Assembly (NCBI GenBank): GCA_015501585.1
Contig: JADNRY010000135.1
Coordinates: forward strand, 62,001 to 126,000
Direction: 5' to 3'
From: Rhodocollybia butyracea
Taxonomy: Eukaryota; Basidiomycota; Agaricomycetes; Agaricales; Omphalotaceae
Length of the DNA stretch: 64,000 nucleotides
The notes beneath the pieces are model-generated. The model was not told where the DNA came from and made no database searches. It worked only from the letters and a program-made list of their open reading frames with translations. The translations under genes were made by a program, and so were the position numbers. Of this stretch, positions 37,651-50,643 are shown piece by piece; the stretch's first letter is position 1; each line of letters begins with the position of its first letter.

Positions 37651-40600
37651 TCAGGCCTGGTCAATTACAGGAATGTACAAGTTGAAGATACATGTAGAAT
37701 TTTTGAATACTATAAAAACTCCATAACCTTCCTGACGAAAAATATCCATGTCGTTGTTAATAGGCTCCTCACCATCTTCAGGCCCTAGGTTACCATTTTC
37801 ACCTGGCTCATTTTCATCTTCCCAGTCTGAGAGTTCACCATACCCGTAGTCCATCAGCTCATCCTCTTGATTCTCCTCCTCTATCTCTGGGTCACTGTCA
37901 GAACAGAGTACTGGCTCCGAAACGTCCACTAATTCAATGTCAGAATTATCATCACTGAGATCACCGTCCTCCTGTAGTGCCTGAATGTCCAGATCAGAAG
38001 GGATTTCGGGACGGTGAGCACCAAGAATAAGACCAGGACAGAAACGAACAACCATATCACGATCTGAAAAGCTAGAAATCCCAGTTAGTAAAGTGTTAAC
38101 ATAAGAAATAAAATATTACGAACAAACCAACATAGTATCTCCAGTAATCTTCATCATTCTCTGATGGTAGACGTGAGATCGACGGGCCCATAATTTCTGT
38201 TGTTCAACCAAGATGAAAAGCAGGGATGAGATGAACTGCCCGCACCACATATGATGGGTCCAGAAAGCCAAACGCACACTCTTCACTACCATCGATAAAC
38301 CCAATTCGGGGCAAACGCTTCACCTTCCACCCAGACTCAAATGCATCATCAAGACTGAACCAACGAACCCAGAGAAAGTCCATCTGTTGAATGGGTCCGT
38401 TTTTATACGAGACTTGGACATGGTAGATACCAACAACTCTGGCATACCAGTATGGATGATCATTGTCAAGATCAGAAGATAGGACCATGATATCAGGATG
38501 AGTGCGAGGATTAATAGAGTCTTGGCAACGGCGTAGGTCATACGAGGTGTAGTTGACCCGGATAATCTTGTGTTTGTAGAGACGGCCTAACTGAATATCA
38601 ATATCATGTCGTTGTGCACTGGTGACATCCAACTCGTCAATATTAGCAAGACGGGCATAGAGGTGGTTTTTAAGCCTCTTCAAAAATGACTTGAAAGATC
38701 TATCAATAAAAAGCAAACACAAGCTCAAACTTTGGAATATTACACACCTTTACTGCTGGATCGCCAAGATTTTTGTTCATGAAATTATGTATATTAACAT
38801 AATTGGAGGTGTCGCTGGAGATTTGATAGTGTTGGGAGGGTTCAGTTGGCAAAATCGGGTCAGAATATTCAAACGCAACACGAGGGTCTTCATCAGAGGA
38901 GGTGGTGGCTGGAGTGGATGATGAGGATGAGCTACTCGCAGCTGTGGCCTTAGCTGCAACTGCTTCAGCTTCAGCTTTGCCCTGAGCTTTGATGGCATGG
39001 ATAAGCCGAATACGCCGTTCATGGTTGGTAACCTGACGGGTGTAACGAAACGTCTTGTTAGTCCGACTGTAAAAGCGTTTGAGTCGACGATGCTCGAGTT
39101 CACCCTATTGGATTGTAGTCAGGGAAAATGTGGAGAATTTGGAACATAAACTTACAATCATGGTAGAATAGTTGTCTGTTGTCCCAAAAAGTCGGATGAA
39201 AGCGAGGATAGTGTCCAAGTGCATGCCATTTGTAAGTGTTCATATTGAATGTTTTGATTCGTGGTTCATCTTCACCACCTTTGCGTTTTCTGGAATTTGA
39301 ATTATTCATGTTTTTGGTTTTCCGGCGCTGGCGAGCATTGGTTTCCTTGGGTAATTCCTGCGTCTCGTATTCCTCACAAACTTGGTCTTTGAATGTTCGT
39401 GCAGACTTTCCCAATTCAACAATATGATTGTTGAGCATGTCGATAGAGATATCCGAGTGGAGACGGAGTTTTGCAAATGCTGAAAAGGCGTTAAGATCAA
39501 AAAGAAGGTCCTGGATTTCACTGTCATGCTCGGTAGGGAAAAGACCCTCAAAGACTGGTAAAGAAACCTGTTCAGCAGTTAGCAGAATGAATAATTAGCT
39601 AAAAGCTGAGACGCACCTGAAGAAAGTCCTCATAATCTCTAGCCGCTAGGTTTTTCATCAGAGATACATCCTTGCAGATTTTACGTATTGTGTCTCGGCC
39701 AAAAGTTGGAATGTTTCGAAATCTAGGACATGTTTAAGAAAGCTGTGAAAGTTAAATGGATATTTACTTACCGTCGATTCATTTCCTGGACCGAATCACT
39801 GCCAATAGTAGTCAATATCCGTATCAGCTGAATGAGTACACCCTTCCAGACACCAAGATCGATTTCATGCAGACAGTCTGGAACAAGGATATCATAGAAG
39901 TTGAAACCAAATTTGAAGAAACGGTCTGAAAAGGTATTCTAAAGATAATTCAATATTAAATAAAGAAATATTGACCAGAACTCACACGAATCGCAGTCCA
40001 CGATGCTGCATGAAGGAAAGCATCAATAGCTTTGCTAGCAACACTATATCCAGCATCAAAAGATCCACCGCCGAACAGAATGAATGGTGCGTTGACGCTG
40101 TGGAGTGTCCTCCCGAGCTTTGGTTTCTCGTCGACTAGCATCCCTCCTTGTTCCAAGTTGGTGAATCCGATCCTTTTTTGTCAAGCAGTGAATGCATGTA
40201 TAGTCACCCAGACATTTGATACAGGCCAAAGCTACTCTGAAAACGATGAGTACTTGGGACATAGAGTCTATGTAGAACTGATTACTCACTTTTCGGGATA
40301 GTCTGCTGAATACGTGAAAAGACGAGGGAAAATTCGTCGGAGAATACCATCACCACACTTGAGAACCACACCGTTTTCATAGGCGTCCATGAAATCTTCA
40401 TCCAAGATGACATCCCAAACACCTTGGAGAATTTCTCGACGAACATGAGTTAGAACTGCGGCGGTTGGTGCCTGGCCATAATGATCTTCGTAAAAGTCGT
40501 TGAAGTTATCCGGAAGCTAAGTTAAGAGAAATCTTAAAATATTAATGAACATGAAACAGAGAGAACAATACCTTAGGAATATAGGCCAAGTGATGAGAAG

Positions 40601-41991
40601 CAAAGGCGGTTGGCTTAGATCGTTCATATTTCGACTGGTTTCCGAAATAGAGATATATGGGCCACATTGATTCATCTCCCCAAGTCCCAACTTTTGTAGC
40701 ATCTGACCAGACCATCATACCCGCCAATGCATTAGGCGTGTTGTCATCAGAGCGCTGTTCCCATTGCTCTCTGCCAACTCGATTATGTTCATCAAGCCAA
40801 GCTTCCGAATTGTACAGCTCAGAATGAAGACGTGTTGAAGGAGGATTTGGATCCTGAGGAGTGGCGGGTTGGTGCTGCTGGTGTAGCTCAAACGGAGTGT
40901 AGTGGTATGTTTTGCTGGTTTCAGGGGATTGAAATGTTGACTTCAGGATCTCTAATGGTTTTCGATAATAGATGCCCTTGAGTTCGAACATTGGAGCGTC
41001 TTCCTCCTTTTGCTTGACGCCAGTGCAGGGGACTGGAATTCTGATAGATGTCTCGATCCACCCATCCTTTGCAGGAAATGGAGAGTCATCTGGCTCGAAT
41101 TCATCCATATCTTTGAGAACGCTGTTAGTGCTAAACCTGTCCAGATGTTCCTTTCTGAACTCCGGAGGATTGATAACGTTGTGTACAAGATCATCAAGAT
41201 CAGCAATTGACTTTGCCTGGTTGCCACTATACCACCAGGACATGAGACGGAAGACTGTGATATTTTTGAAAGGAGCAATAAAGTTTGTGCCTACAGAGCG
41301 CGTGGCGGACTGAATAGCTGAGCCAAGACTGCGGAGAGGATTAGCTGGAGGTAAGACAGGAAATCCGGCACCCTCGCAGATATCGACAATAGGAACCTCT
41401 TCATCGGGTATAGCAGCAGGACATTCGGGATAGATACGGTACATGCCATATTCGTCAGGTTTTGTTGAGACATAGGTAACTGGAGGAGCCTGAGGTGCTG
41501 GAGAAGGAGAAGGAGAAGTGTTCATAACAGGAGAAGCAACAGGAATGATGGCCTCTTCCTGTTCCTCTTCACCGTTTTGCTCTACCTGAAAAGTTGTAGG
41601 CATAGCACGGGAAAGAGACGGAAGATTGTCTCTGAGAACAGCAGGTAAATAGCGTGTTCTACCAGTCCTCGAAGGCTTCAGAACTATTTTTTCAAGTACA
41701 GGTGGGTCAGGAGGAGCAAACTGAGGAACTGCATCGGCTACAATCTAAAGAAGCGGAAGTATCAGGTCTAGTCAGGTAGATATTGAAGACACAAACCTCA
41801 TTCATATCTTCCCAGTCTTCTTCAGTAACATCCTTTCCAACCGTCCTAGCAACCTTCGATCCTTCAGCGCGTTTGGGTGCTAGAACAGGCATCAACAATA
41901 CACGACATTCTTTCTTCAGCCTCTTGTGTTTGGTTAACCCTCCAGCTGACTTGCAGTCTGTCTTGCAGCTGGTGCATTTGAAGTTGGCCAT
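37651..41991 (-). CDS. Plavaka-type transposase
   Basis: Start ATG at 41991. Exons read as 41991-41797, 41744-40572, 40516-40290, 40236-39986, 39938-39772, 39722-39617, 39567-39156, 39104-38748, about 38699-38120 and a last exon ending at 37651. The N-terminus is a C2H2 finger (FKCTSCKTDCKSAGGLTKHK). The core has the Plavaka order: GMMVWSDATKVG...WPIYLYFGN...FASHHLAYIP, then RLFTYSADYPEK, CIKCLGDYTCIHC, DCLHEIDLGVW, and the C-terminal YDLRRCQDSINPRTH...FGFLDPSYVVRAVHLIPAF. An acidic tail follows. Two lesions: one extra base in an A4/T4 run near 40058-40061 (RRWIF to DAGYSV), and an in-frame TGA at 38206-38204, where Arg (CGA) would be expected and sequence continues TTEIMGPS. It would cut and move the element. 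Confidence 0.88.
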
Positions 41992-44338
41992 AACGAAGAA
42001 GAAAAGTAAAAGGAATACTATTCGCATATCCTAGAGGAAGGAAGGTAGAGAATGCGTTGCGCACTTAGACTCAGAAGCTTGAGTCACATGTGTCAAGTTA
42101 ACGAACGTCTCATTCAGAAGGCTGTAGATGAAGTACAATATAGCCATATCGGTCTCACCCGCTTCATCGAACGCAAATATCGTTCCTATCGTTCCAACCC
42201 GATGTCCCAAGACATTGGGAAAGTCAATTTAATGAACGTCTCATTCTAACTACGAGGTAGTTTGAAACGATGAAAGAGACGAAGAGTAGGTAGTAAAGAA
42301 TTAGGGAAGCGAGATGTGCGACAGATAAGCAATGGATCTCGTCGATGGACAGTTCCGACGCAATCTGCCGCCGGAACGATAACAAAGTCGTCAAAATGGA
42401 TGATGATAGCAATAGATGACCGGAGACACCAGATGGGGCATCGGATTCGAGGCTTTCCTCCTCCGCATTCCTCTTTCTATAGCATCGGTATCGTGTACCG
42501 TGTGCTAGGTACCGCGCTAGGACCGACATCCGGGTAAAATGGATTATTCCAACTTCACCTTCAGAATCATACACCATCCCGCCACACTCCCCTAGTCTAA
42601 GACATTGCAGCAACAATTGCCAATCACTGCCACTTCCGTTGGTATGACCAGCGGAAGGAGCGCAGTCGGCGCTGTAACAGTGTTCTGGGGGTAATCACGA
42701 TGTCCCCCTACACATATACACATACCGCCAGGCAAGGAGAATGGCACCATCAACGCCAGCGGTGCAAGTCTGGACGAGGAAGAAAAAAAGGCGGTGAAAA
42801 TCAATGCCGAGAAAGCCCAAGTTAGGAACGGAGAGAAAGATGTATCAGTGTAAGCCCCTCTTTGGTTCTTCGAGCTTGGGAAAAGAACATCAGCCCATTC
42901 CAGATTTCGCATCGAGTGCATTACAGGGGTTGATCAAGGATCTCAACGACGAAGATTGAGTGAGCGAGCGGAAACCCCGACCGACCAGAGTCGTATTTGG
43001 TGAGTAGTGTGTAAGACCGAAATGGACAAACAGCCGGCGTGTAGAACGATAGAGAGTAGAAGGGAGAAGCTCAAACGAACGCGCTGATGTGGTCGACGGC
43101 CTGGCGACGAATGGAAAGAACAAAGAATTTTGTGCGTGCGTGCGTATTCCAATGGTTCGAGATTTGAAGGATGGACAAAATTGTGGAGGTACTGGAATGA
43201 GCAATGATGAGGGACGTGCATCGCGAAGTTAGTCTTCGGTAGTGCAGCAGCGAGATTCTTCGGAAGGAGAGTGCGGTATCCTGGACGGCGAGTTGCCAGG
43301 GATCCTATTATCACAACTGAGTATCAGTTATGACCAAGCGTGAAAATTCAACAAACATACCTCCAATGCTCGACCTTGTTCCGTCTGCCGACGGCGTGTG
43401 TAGCGAGTGCACAGAGGGTGCCGATGAAGCGGAAAACCAGACCCGTAACCGTTTCTCGTAAGTCAGCGCCTACCCCCGAAATAACCGGAGCTGTTGCTCC
43501 TCGCCAGCGTCCTCTACGCCTCCCTAGGCACCTCGGCGGATCGATTATGGGAAATCGAGCCGTCCTCAGGCATATTCATCTTCTCTGGCTTACCACAGAT
43601 CTCTATCCCGCTGATGCAACGTGTGACTTGGGCAGCGAGTGCATGTCGTTTTATATGTGGCGTTAAGAGCGTGAATGCGGTGTTGGATTTTTGGATTGAG
43701 GCGGGGAAGGTATCGGTAAGGGCAAGGGCGGAGGCGCTGGAGAGGGCGATGAAGGTGGGAGGTTAGAGAGGGTGCTCCGCATGAGTTTTCCTCTGTGATA
43801 GATGTTTGTCTCTTGTTCCATACGGCTGTGCTGTCCAGAACAAGGTCAGAAAACGGCCAGCTGAACAAAAAAATGTAGCAAAAAAACAACATAAAAAATT
43901 CAAAAAACCTCACACCCAGGATTGAGCGCAGAGGTAGAAAGGTTAAAAATGGCTGAAAAAGACAAAGACTAACCTGAGTTCATGCTGACTTTGTATCATA
44001 TCTCCTGCTCTGGTAGACGGCCGGACAACGAGGATTAGTGGGACGGTACAGTTGTCGTTGTGCTGCACAAGAGATTAGACGGCGGTCTAGGAGGATAAAA
44101 TCAAAATAAACTTACTTCACGAAGAGGCCCGGGTCCATGTCAAATGGAACGAAAGTGGACAGTGGTAGTTATGGTGATCGAGTTGAAGTTAGCGCCGGAA
44201 AGTACAAAACTTCAACTAGGCGCCTGACGCGTGTCGTCATTTGATCATATGATTAGATTTGACACGCACTTCGTATCTTCGTTGCTTACCACCACATTCT
44301 TTTTTCCTCACTATTATTTTCCTTTAACGCTAATTGCT
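41992..44338. other. Region between transposase and passenger gene
   Basis: No recognised gene. A possible small plus-strand gene spans about 43376-43766 (MLDLVPSADGVCSEC, then a frame ending DFWIEAGKVSVRARAEALER) with GTAAGT and CTAG at plausible places, but no family is recognised. The two genes diverge from here, so promoters for both must lie within it. Confidence 0.35.
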
Positions 44339-46920
44339 ATGATTAAGAAGATTGCTCTCGATAACGCTAAAACCGCTTCCACTATCACTAATAAACAAAC
44401 CTCTGCCAGCAAACCGGGTTCTTCAGCAAACAAACCAAGTTCTACAGCTAAGAAACGCAAAAATCGCGTGGATTCAGATGCCGAAGACGAGGTTGAAAAC
44501 AACAAAGTAGAAGAAGACCCGGAGAGCGACAGCTCTCAACCTGCCAAGCGCCAAAAGGGTAGAAAGGGTGATATTACTGAGCAGCTAGAGAAGAGGAAGC
44601 GAAGGAAAAAGTACGCATATCTTTTCTCATAAAATAATTAATCTTACTGCTTTCTAGATCGGCAAAATCTGGGCTAGAAGCATTTCGAAACAGCGCTCGA
44701 TGGATCACAACTAGCTGGGCACCAAGTATCCCTTGGCACTGTGTCTTCCAAGTTGGTCTAGAGGCTGACGATATCATCATAAAAGGCTGTATGGGGGATC
44801 TCGAGCTTGAAAAAAAGAACAGTGCGTGACTTCCCAGATTATCAGGGTATATGCTCACAATTTTTTCAGAACCGATCTTTTGGAAGTATATGAAATACTC
44901 AAACACAGTGTTCCGTCCTTCGAAACCGAGATTTCATCCATTCTTCAAGCGGATGCTCTGGACGAGCTCATTAGCCAGGTATTTCTCAAGTCGTCTTATT
45001 TTTAGGTACCAATCCTATTTTTCATTAGATGTCCACTTCCGGAAGTGACGCCGTTTCTCAAGATATTCGAAAACTTAAGAACGCTCTTCTTGATATGATA
45101 GAGTCTCACCGTGGCGCATTCAATCCTCCCATAAACCGAAATGAAAAGAAAACCAAGTCGCGCGGATGGAATCATCTTGGAGTAGCCCGACTGCTTTGTA
45201 CGCCGAGCAAATTTGCGGAGTTCGACAATGACCCCGAAGAGTGAGTTTTTCCTTATCTTCTATTACGTCCACTTACTTGTTATCCAGGTTCTGTCAACGC
45301 GTCATTGACAACGAGCTTGAAAGTCCAATCACTGCGTCCCATTTTCCTGGATTATTCTATGTTGACCTTGGTGAAGCTGCTTCCAAGGGACCCGAATATG
45401 TATTCGAAGGACTCTTGAACAGCTTTGAGTTATACCAGGTAAGCGCTATCTTACCACATTCCGAGCATCTCTAACTCTACCGAGGCCTGGGTTTTGATCT
45501 ATCTTGCCCCCGAGAATGCCTCTCGTTTCGCTATCCACCATGTCAAAGTTGCTGAAGGCAAAGCAGAAGGAGCTCGGTTCAAATACTTGAAGGCTGGAAA
45601 AGCATGGCAGCACGGTCTTATGACGACGGTCACCTTTCGATCCATCGCCTACGTGACATTCCTTGCAAGTACATATACCTTCTTTACCTTGCTCAGACTT
45701 ATGTATTCTTTTAACAGATTCGACACACGCTCTCAAACAGTGATGATATCCGTATCGATGAAGGAAGTGTTGATAAGAACGACGCTTTTGAGGCTGTCGT
45801 CGCACTTTTTAATGACCCGAATCTCATGTATCCAAAGTGGATCGAGGAAACTTTAGACACATGGCGATCGTAAGTACCCTTTTCTTTGTTGGTTTTGTGT
45901 TTTGATACTTGAGCTAGAAACATGGATTGGATGCTTCCCAAAGCGAAGAAGGCACCGTTGGTCAATGGAGAAGATGCCGACTCAAGCTTGACCCAAATTT
46001 CCTCCGTTGTCCAGAGGCTCATTGCCCGTGATAAGGCCGCTGGCAACGCTAAAGGTAAACTCAAAGACATCGTTGCCCCTTCAGACGAAACGGATCATAC
46101 GGAAGCTAATGCCATCGAAACCGCTGAACCCGTTGAAGAGGCCACCGAAATGGTAAATGGGGATCAATCAAGACTGGCGAGTTCTTCAGTCATGCTTTCT
46201 TGCTTTTCACTGACAATAAAATAAGCTTACACCCCCTCGGACATCTCCAGTACCTGAGGACGTCTATGAATCTGAGTTGAGTGACCTGGACGATGATTCC
46301 ACGGTTCGGAAATTCTTTTCTTCTTAACGTCCTATTGACTGGCTTGGCTAGATTCAGCCGAAGGCTTCATCTTCAAAGATTTCAACGGTGTGTATTCATT
46401 TACCTCTCTGTTACTTATGCTGATATAGACACGCTAGTCACCTTCACCAGAGCTTAAATCTGCGGCTCCCGCTTCGAAAGCAAAGGTACGCCTCCTTGGT
46501 TTGTCTTTATACTTTTCCTCGGTTGACGTTCTGTCTCTAGATAACACTGAAAATGGCAAGTTTTTTTTTGACTAGCATTGTGCCGTCTACTGAACGAAGT
46601 CACATTGTTAGCCAAAACCCATATCTGTCACTGTACCAGAAACCGCTAAACCCTCGAAGGTATGTTTACTGTAAATCTTGCAGGACTTTGTAATGATAAA
46701 TTTTTTACAGAAACCGTCGACTGCTAAACCATCATCAAAGGTAAGTTTATTGTAGCTTTTGTGTAAGTGTGTAATGACAATCTTTCATTTCAGAAAACTT
46801 CAACTGCTAAACCACCAAAGGTATGTTTCTCGTCATTCTTGTAAAACTTCATGATGACAACGACGATCCCTGTAGAAAAACCTAACGACCGCTAAGACCT
46901 CTAAGACTGCTGCCAAATAG
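44339..46920 (+). CDS. DUF6698-like protein carried by the Plavaka element
   Basis: Exons 44339-44610, 44658-44825, 44870-44978, 45029-45240, 45288-45438, 45485-45664, 45718-45869, 45918-46152, 46226-46303, then small exons to the TAG at 46918. Phases agree. The first 90 residues are Lys/Ser-rich with nuclear-localisation-like KKRKNR and KRKRRKK. The central part (RGWNHLGVARLLC, LLNSFELYQAWVLIYLAPENASRF, WQHGLMTTVTFRSIAYVTFLI) follows the pattern I associate with DUF6698, a domain frequent near transposases in Agaricomycetes; the name is from memory. The C-terminus is acidic, then Lys/Pro-rich. One intron (45665-45717) starts GC instead of GT. The position inside the TIRs makes it cargo or an accessory transposition protein. 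The frame is intact. Confidence 0.75.
46620..46920 (+). repeat. Duplicated microexon-intron units in the passenger gene
   Basis: Three successive small exons encode KPSTAKPSSK, KTSTAKPPK and KNLTTAKTSKTAAK. Each is preceded by a short intron starting GTATGTTT or GTAAGTTT with a TGATGA/TAATGA word before the acceptor. The pattern indicates tandem duplication of an exon-intron unit. Confidence 0.6.
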
Positions 46921-47507
46921 GCATTTTCTGCATGCTTTGCCACAACTACTCTCTTTTGCCTTCCAATTGTGCTTGCTGCTTTCGCTCATGACCTGTACTT
47001 CATATTGCATTGCACTTGTATTTTTCGCTGCACGTTAAACTTTTTTATAATATTTAGACTACGACACGATCCGTGATTACATACGAGCATTCCTGTAAAC
47101 GAATGAAGATCCTTTGATATCTGTTTAAATACGCGTGAAGCCTGAACTGCCTGTGACTGTGAAGCGATCTGGGTTGTCCTCTGAATACAACACAACCTGT
47201 ACTCCCTGTAAATGTACTTCAATCTGTAATCTCTGTATTGTTGAAACAACCTGCAACTGTATGTAAATATACAGCAGCATGTAAAGCCTGTATATGCAGT
47301 TCTGTATGTGCATTCTGTACAAATGTTACAGCATGGACAGTCTGTACAGAACCTACAATATGTGAACTCTGTACAGAGGCCTCAGGATGCACGTACTAAG
47401 CAGTATGACTTAAGATGGTCAGCCTAGAAATGATTGGGATTTCATCTACAGGGCGTTGCATGTTCGTTGATATGTTACGGCCTGGGGCCCATTTACATGG
47501 CTGGTCA
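46921..47507. repeat. Sub-terminal CTGTA/TACAG-rich region, right
   Basis: Many CTGTA, TGTAC, ACCTGTA and TACAG words between 47080 and 47400, mirroring the left end of the same element. No gene. Confidence 0.55.
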
Positions 47508-47529
47508 GGACTTTCAGCTTTTGCTGATG
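47508..47529 (-). repeat. Right terminal inverted repeat
   Basis: CAGGACTTTCAGC then TTTTGCTGATG, the inverted partner of the left end; followed by the TT duplication. Confidence 0.85.
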
Positions 47530-47531
47530 TT

Positions 47532-47671
47532 CTTGCGTTGGATACCCACCCGCGCGGCGCCGAGCCCCTGCCAAACCCTTGTCCATACTCATTGGTCATA
47601 ACACTTTGGATTAGATACACCAAGTTGGCTATTTATTATGATTTATTGGACGATTCAGGCAACTAGCTTAT
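47532..47671 (+). mobile_element. Ngaro-type split repeat, B part (solo A-B remnant)
   Basis: CTTGCGTTGGATACCCACC then GCGCGGCGCCGAGCCCCTG... to CAACTAGCTTAT. Same as 63618-63739 and 63272-63394. Together with 37095-37299 it forms an A-B unit, expected after recombination between the A repeats of a full element. Confidence 0.8.
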
Positions 47672-47689
47672 ACGTTCTAAAAAAGAATA

Positions 47690-48760
47690 GTAGCGGGCAA
47701 GAGACAGAAGTTGTAGCTGCTTGCCCTGAAAAACAGGTACTATGATTATGTGATCGTGTGGCGGCCAATAGCATCGTGGTCATTCACCGGCACCATCAAA
47801 GAGGCGCCAACAAAGGCTCTCTCCTCATCTACATCTCTGCCAACGAGGCACTACAAGCATAGCAATGGCCATTCTACTCGCTTTGACGCATCAAATTCAT
47901 TGCCATCATCGTCGAAGGTGCCGGTGAATATTGTGAATCCCTATGACGTATGGCAAAATCGGTCCTGCCACTGTCGCTGCTTCAGCTTCTGTATAAAACT
48001 TCGGTGGTATGGACAACATCATCTCCTTGAACTCACTTTTAACGGTGTTTACAAAAATAATGCTATCGGTGGAGACCAACATGACCGTGAGCTGTTGATT
48101 CCAACGGGGAAAGACATTCGGCGAAGAGTTTGGTTAAGGTTAGAAATAGCAGCATAACTTATAAGCATCACTCGAGTACTCTGTCCGACTCGGGTTTGCC
48201 TAATCGCCGTACTCTCTTCCTCAGTCGTCCTCATTCCTTGTTTCCTCCATCCCTTTCGTTTTTATTTTGAGAAATTCTTTTTTATCCTCCGTCTTCGATC
48301 TTGTCCTTCCTTAGATGCGGAACGACACAGACCACACTTTTCCGACAACCTCAAACCTCGTATGCCTGCTACACCATTACACCATCATCTCAGAAACCAC
48401 AGTTGTGCGTCCAACGCATCCTAGCGTCACAGTAAACTCACCTCTCAATCTTCCTTTACCGGGAACGGACACTGTCTGGGGTGCTTGCCTGGCTTCGTAG
48501 TTGACTTTATCCGCGAAGGATTAAATGTCTGCTGCCTTGCTTCGACGTACCAATCCAAATACCATGTTACTGCTCTGGCTCGTGACCTGAAAAAAAACTT
48601 CTGCACGAGGATGCAAGCAAGCGCAGTAAGAAGCGTATACTGCAAGTTCAAAGCGAGGTTTTCGGAACATTCACTATCCTGTTCAAATTACAATTACTAT
48701 GATTCTTCAAATAACTACTCCCCGCCTACTCTGTGTGGTTCATCATTTCTTCTTGATTTG
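47690..48760 (+). pseudogene. Duplicated block X, copy D
   Basis: Matches 25420-26470 over most of its length (for example CTACATCTCTGCCAAC, GGGAACGGACACTGTCTGGG). An IAIIVEGAGEY phrase corresponds to IAIMDIVKGDSEQY in copy B. Several stops and frame changes. A sedolisin remnant follows, as in copy B. Confidence 0.55.
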
Positions 48761-48989
48761 TGGTTTATCATTTCTTCTTGATTTTCCCTTCCCTGTTCCG
48801 CAATTTGTATGCTTGCCCTTCATTGATTCATTCGTTACATCACCGTCCTTTCTCGACTCGCCGCCTCTATGGCGGCTTGAATCCCCAGTCATCACTCGAT
48901 GGTCTTGCTTGAATCACACAAGCTTCTTTTTCAAATGTGGGCTTCCTGACCCCCAACAGCCCCAAATTCCACGCTCTTGTTCCTAGTCG

Positions 48990-49680
48990 CTTGAACAACA
49001 CTGCCAGGTCGCTTCTTGACCCCATTAAGTGCGCCTTGTTCATCACCCCTTTGGGCCCTACCTGTCTGCAGGACTTGTATCAAATCCCAACCAGTAAAGC
49101 TACTCGAACGTTCAACAAGCTCGGCGTAACCAGGTTCTTTGAATGGCCTCAGGCCCGGGTGAGATAGCTTACTATACGCAGAAGATGTTTCTGATTCCTA
49201 GATTGAGGAACACAGGTAGGAATACTTTTTTTGGATCAATTAGCCACTTATGTTCCATCGACTACCACTTGGCCCGGACCTTGCAAACTTTAGATGGCGG
49301 TTCAGACTCGCACAGCCCGGAACAACTTCCTACTAATGAAGCAGTGAGTTCTCAATTCCATTATCATAGTCGATCTGATTCAAGTATAAATGCTGGAGCT
49401 TGGACACACAGGTTTGTTGTATACTTATGCTTTGCAGAATCTTCAGCCAATTCTTCTCGAAGTATGCCATTGGTCTGGCGAGCGTCGGCGGGTAGGTGAA
49501 AGCAACGACGGTGGCCCGGATAGTTTCCTCAATTTCATGGATATTAATTCCATATTGTGGAATCGACCAGGAATCAGGATACGAAGTTATAGTAGAACTA
49601 AACAAGAAGATTTTATTACACTTGCCACTTACAGGTCCAACCCAGTAAACGTCTTGGGCGTCTGGGCCACCTGATAATAC
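48990..49680 (+). pseudogene. Sedolisin pseudogene 2 (fragment)
   Basis: DPIKCALFITPLGPTCLQDL then YQIPTSKATRTFNKLGVTRF corresponds to the start of the mature sedolisin catalytic domain (ITPxCLQxLYxIP). RTLQTLDGGSDSHSPEQ near 49280 is the next conserved stretch. Stops and frame changes separate them, and the catalytic centre is absent. Confidence 0.75.
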
Positions 49681-50643
49681 TGATCTAAGGTAGGATTACT
49701 GTGAGATTTTAAATCTCCGACGAAGACAAAGTCGCTGGAAGTACGGTGTTGGTACCTCAAACAGCTATTGAGGAATCAAATTGCTATTCTTAGATTGCAG
49801 CTAGTTTTTCGTACCTAACTGAGTCCTGACCAGTTTTTGCACCGGGAGCATGAGGAGGCCCGACGCAACTGGTCAGCCGCAGAAAGACCCGCAACAACAA
49901 ACACACCGAGTTTCAATACACTCAGGCACTTGTAAGTCATCAGGCTGTTCAGATTGATAACAGATTGATAAGGACCGTCCAGCCCCCCCTTCTTCCCCTT
50001 GGACGAGTGTGCTGGTAGGAAACGTGGAAGCCATGGGAATTATGTGTGGTCTGTGTAGTTTTGCCTACTGCCCCTACACTGCCACCCCTACAGTTTCCAT
50101 CCTACGTCGGTGATGGCGAGTGATTCAAAGGTATTTGATCTGCTGGCACGAGGACGCTTGCAGGGCGATCATTGCCGTTGAAGGTCTGATCACTCCTTTG
50201 AACTCTCTCTAGCCAAATTGTCTCAATTTTTATTGCATTTCTTTGTCTTACTTGCCTTGTACATTTCGGCGCCAAAGCCTATCTCCCCTCCCATAAATTC
50301 AGTGCAATTCAGTGGAGATGGGAGAAAGGGGAAAGAATTAACTAGTACCTACCTGTATTGGGACCGCTCTTAATGGTCGGCTTGATCTTATGCATATTCC
50401 TTACCGCTAATCAATACCACCTAGGTGCCTATCTACGACATATTTTGCTACAGTTATCTGATGCTGTTCATCAAGATTGAAACATTTCTGCGCAGTTTTT
50501 TTTAAAAAAGAATGATGATCTTCAATGATCAGTTTATCTTGAACTTTAACAGCAGAGGCTTGTCAATAAGTATAAAGGGTAGCCCGACCACCATCTGCGT
50601 TGAAACTGGACCAATTTAACTGCTGCTATATCCAAGACTTCAA
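49681..50643. other. Intergenic
   Basis: No gene, RNA or repeat recognised. The last 200 bases are the likely promoter of the downstream membrane-protein gene. Confidence 0.4.

Larger units (their letters stand above)
37300..47529. mobile_element. Plavaka-type DNA transposon, 10.2 kb
   Basis: Ends: CATCAGCAAAA at 37300 and TTTTGCTGATG ending at 47529; with the next ten bases 18 of 21 terminal positions after CAT match. TT is duplicated (37298-37299, 47530-47531), and the uninterrupted A-B sequence at 63580-63610 gives the empty site. Inside are a minus-strand transposase (37651-41991) and a plus-strand DUF6698-like gene (44339-46920). Both ends carry many CTGTA/TACAG words (37310-37660; 47080-47400). 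The element is nearly intact, so movement was recent or activity is possible if the transposase lesions are errors. Confidence 0.88.

Noticed and set aside
42890..43314. Overlapping 104- and 123-codon minus-strand ORFs in the Plavaka element
   Set aside because: Different frames of the same DNA, no domain, no splice support.
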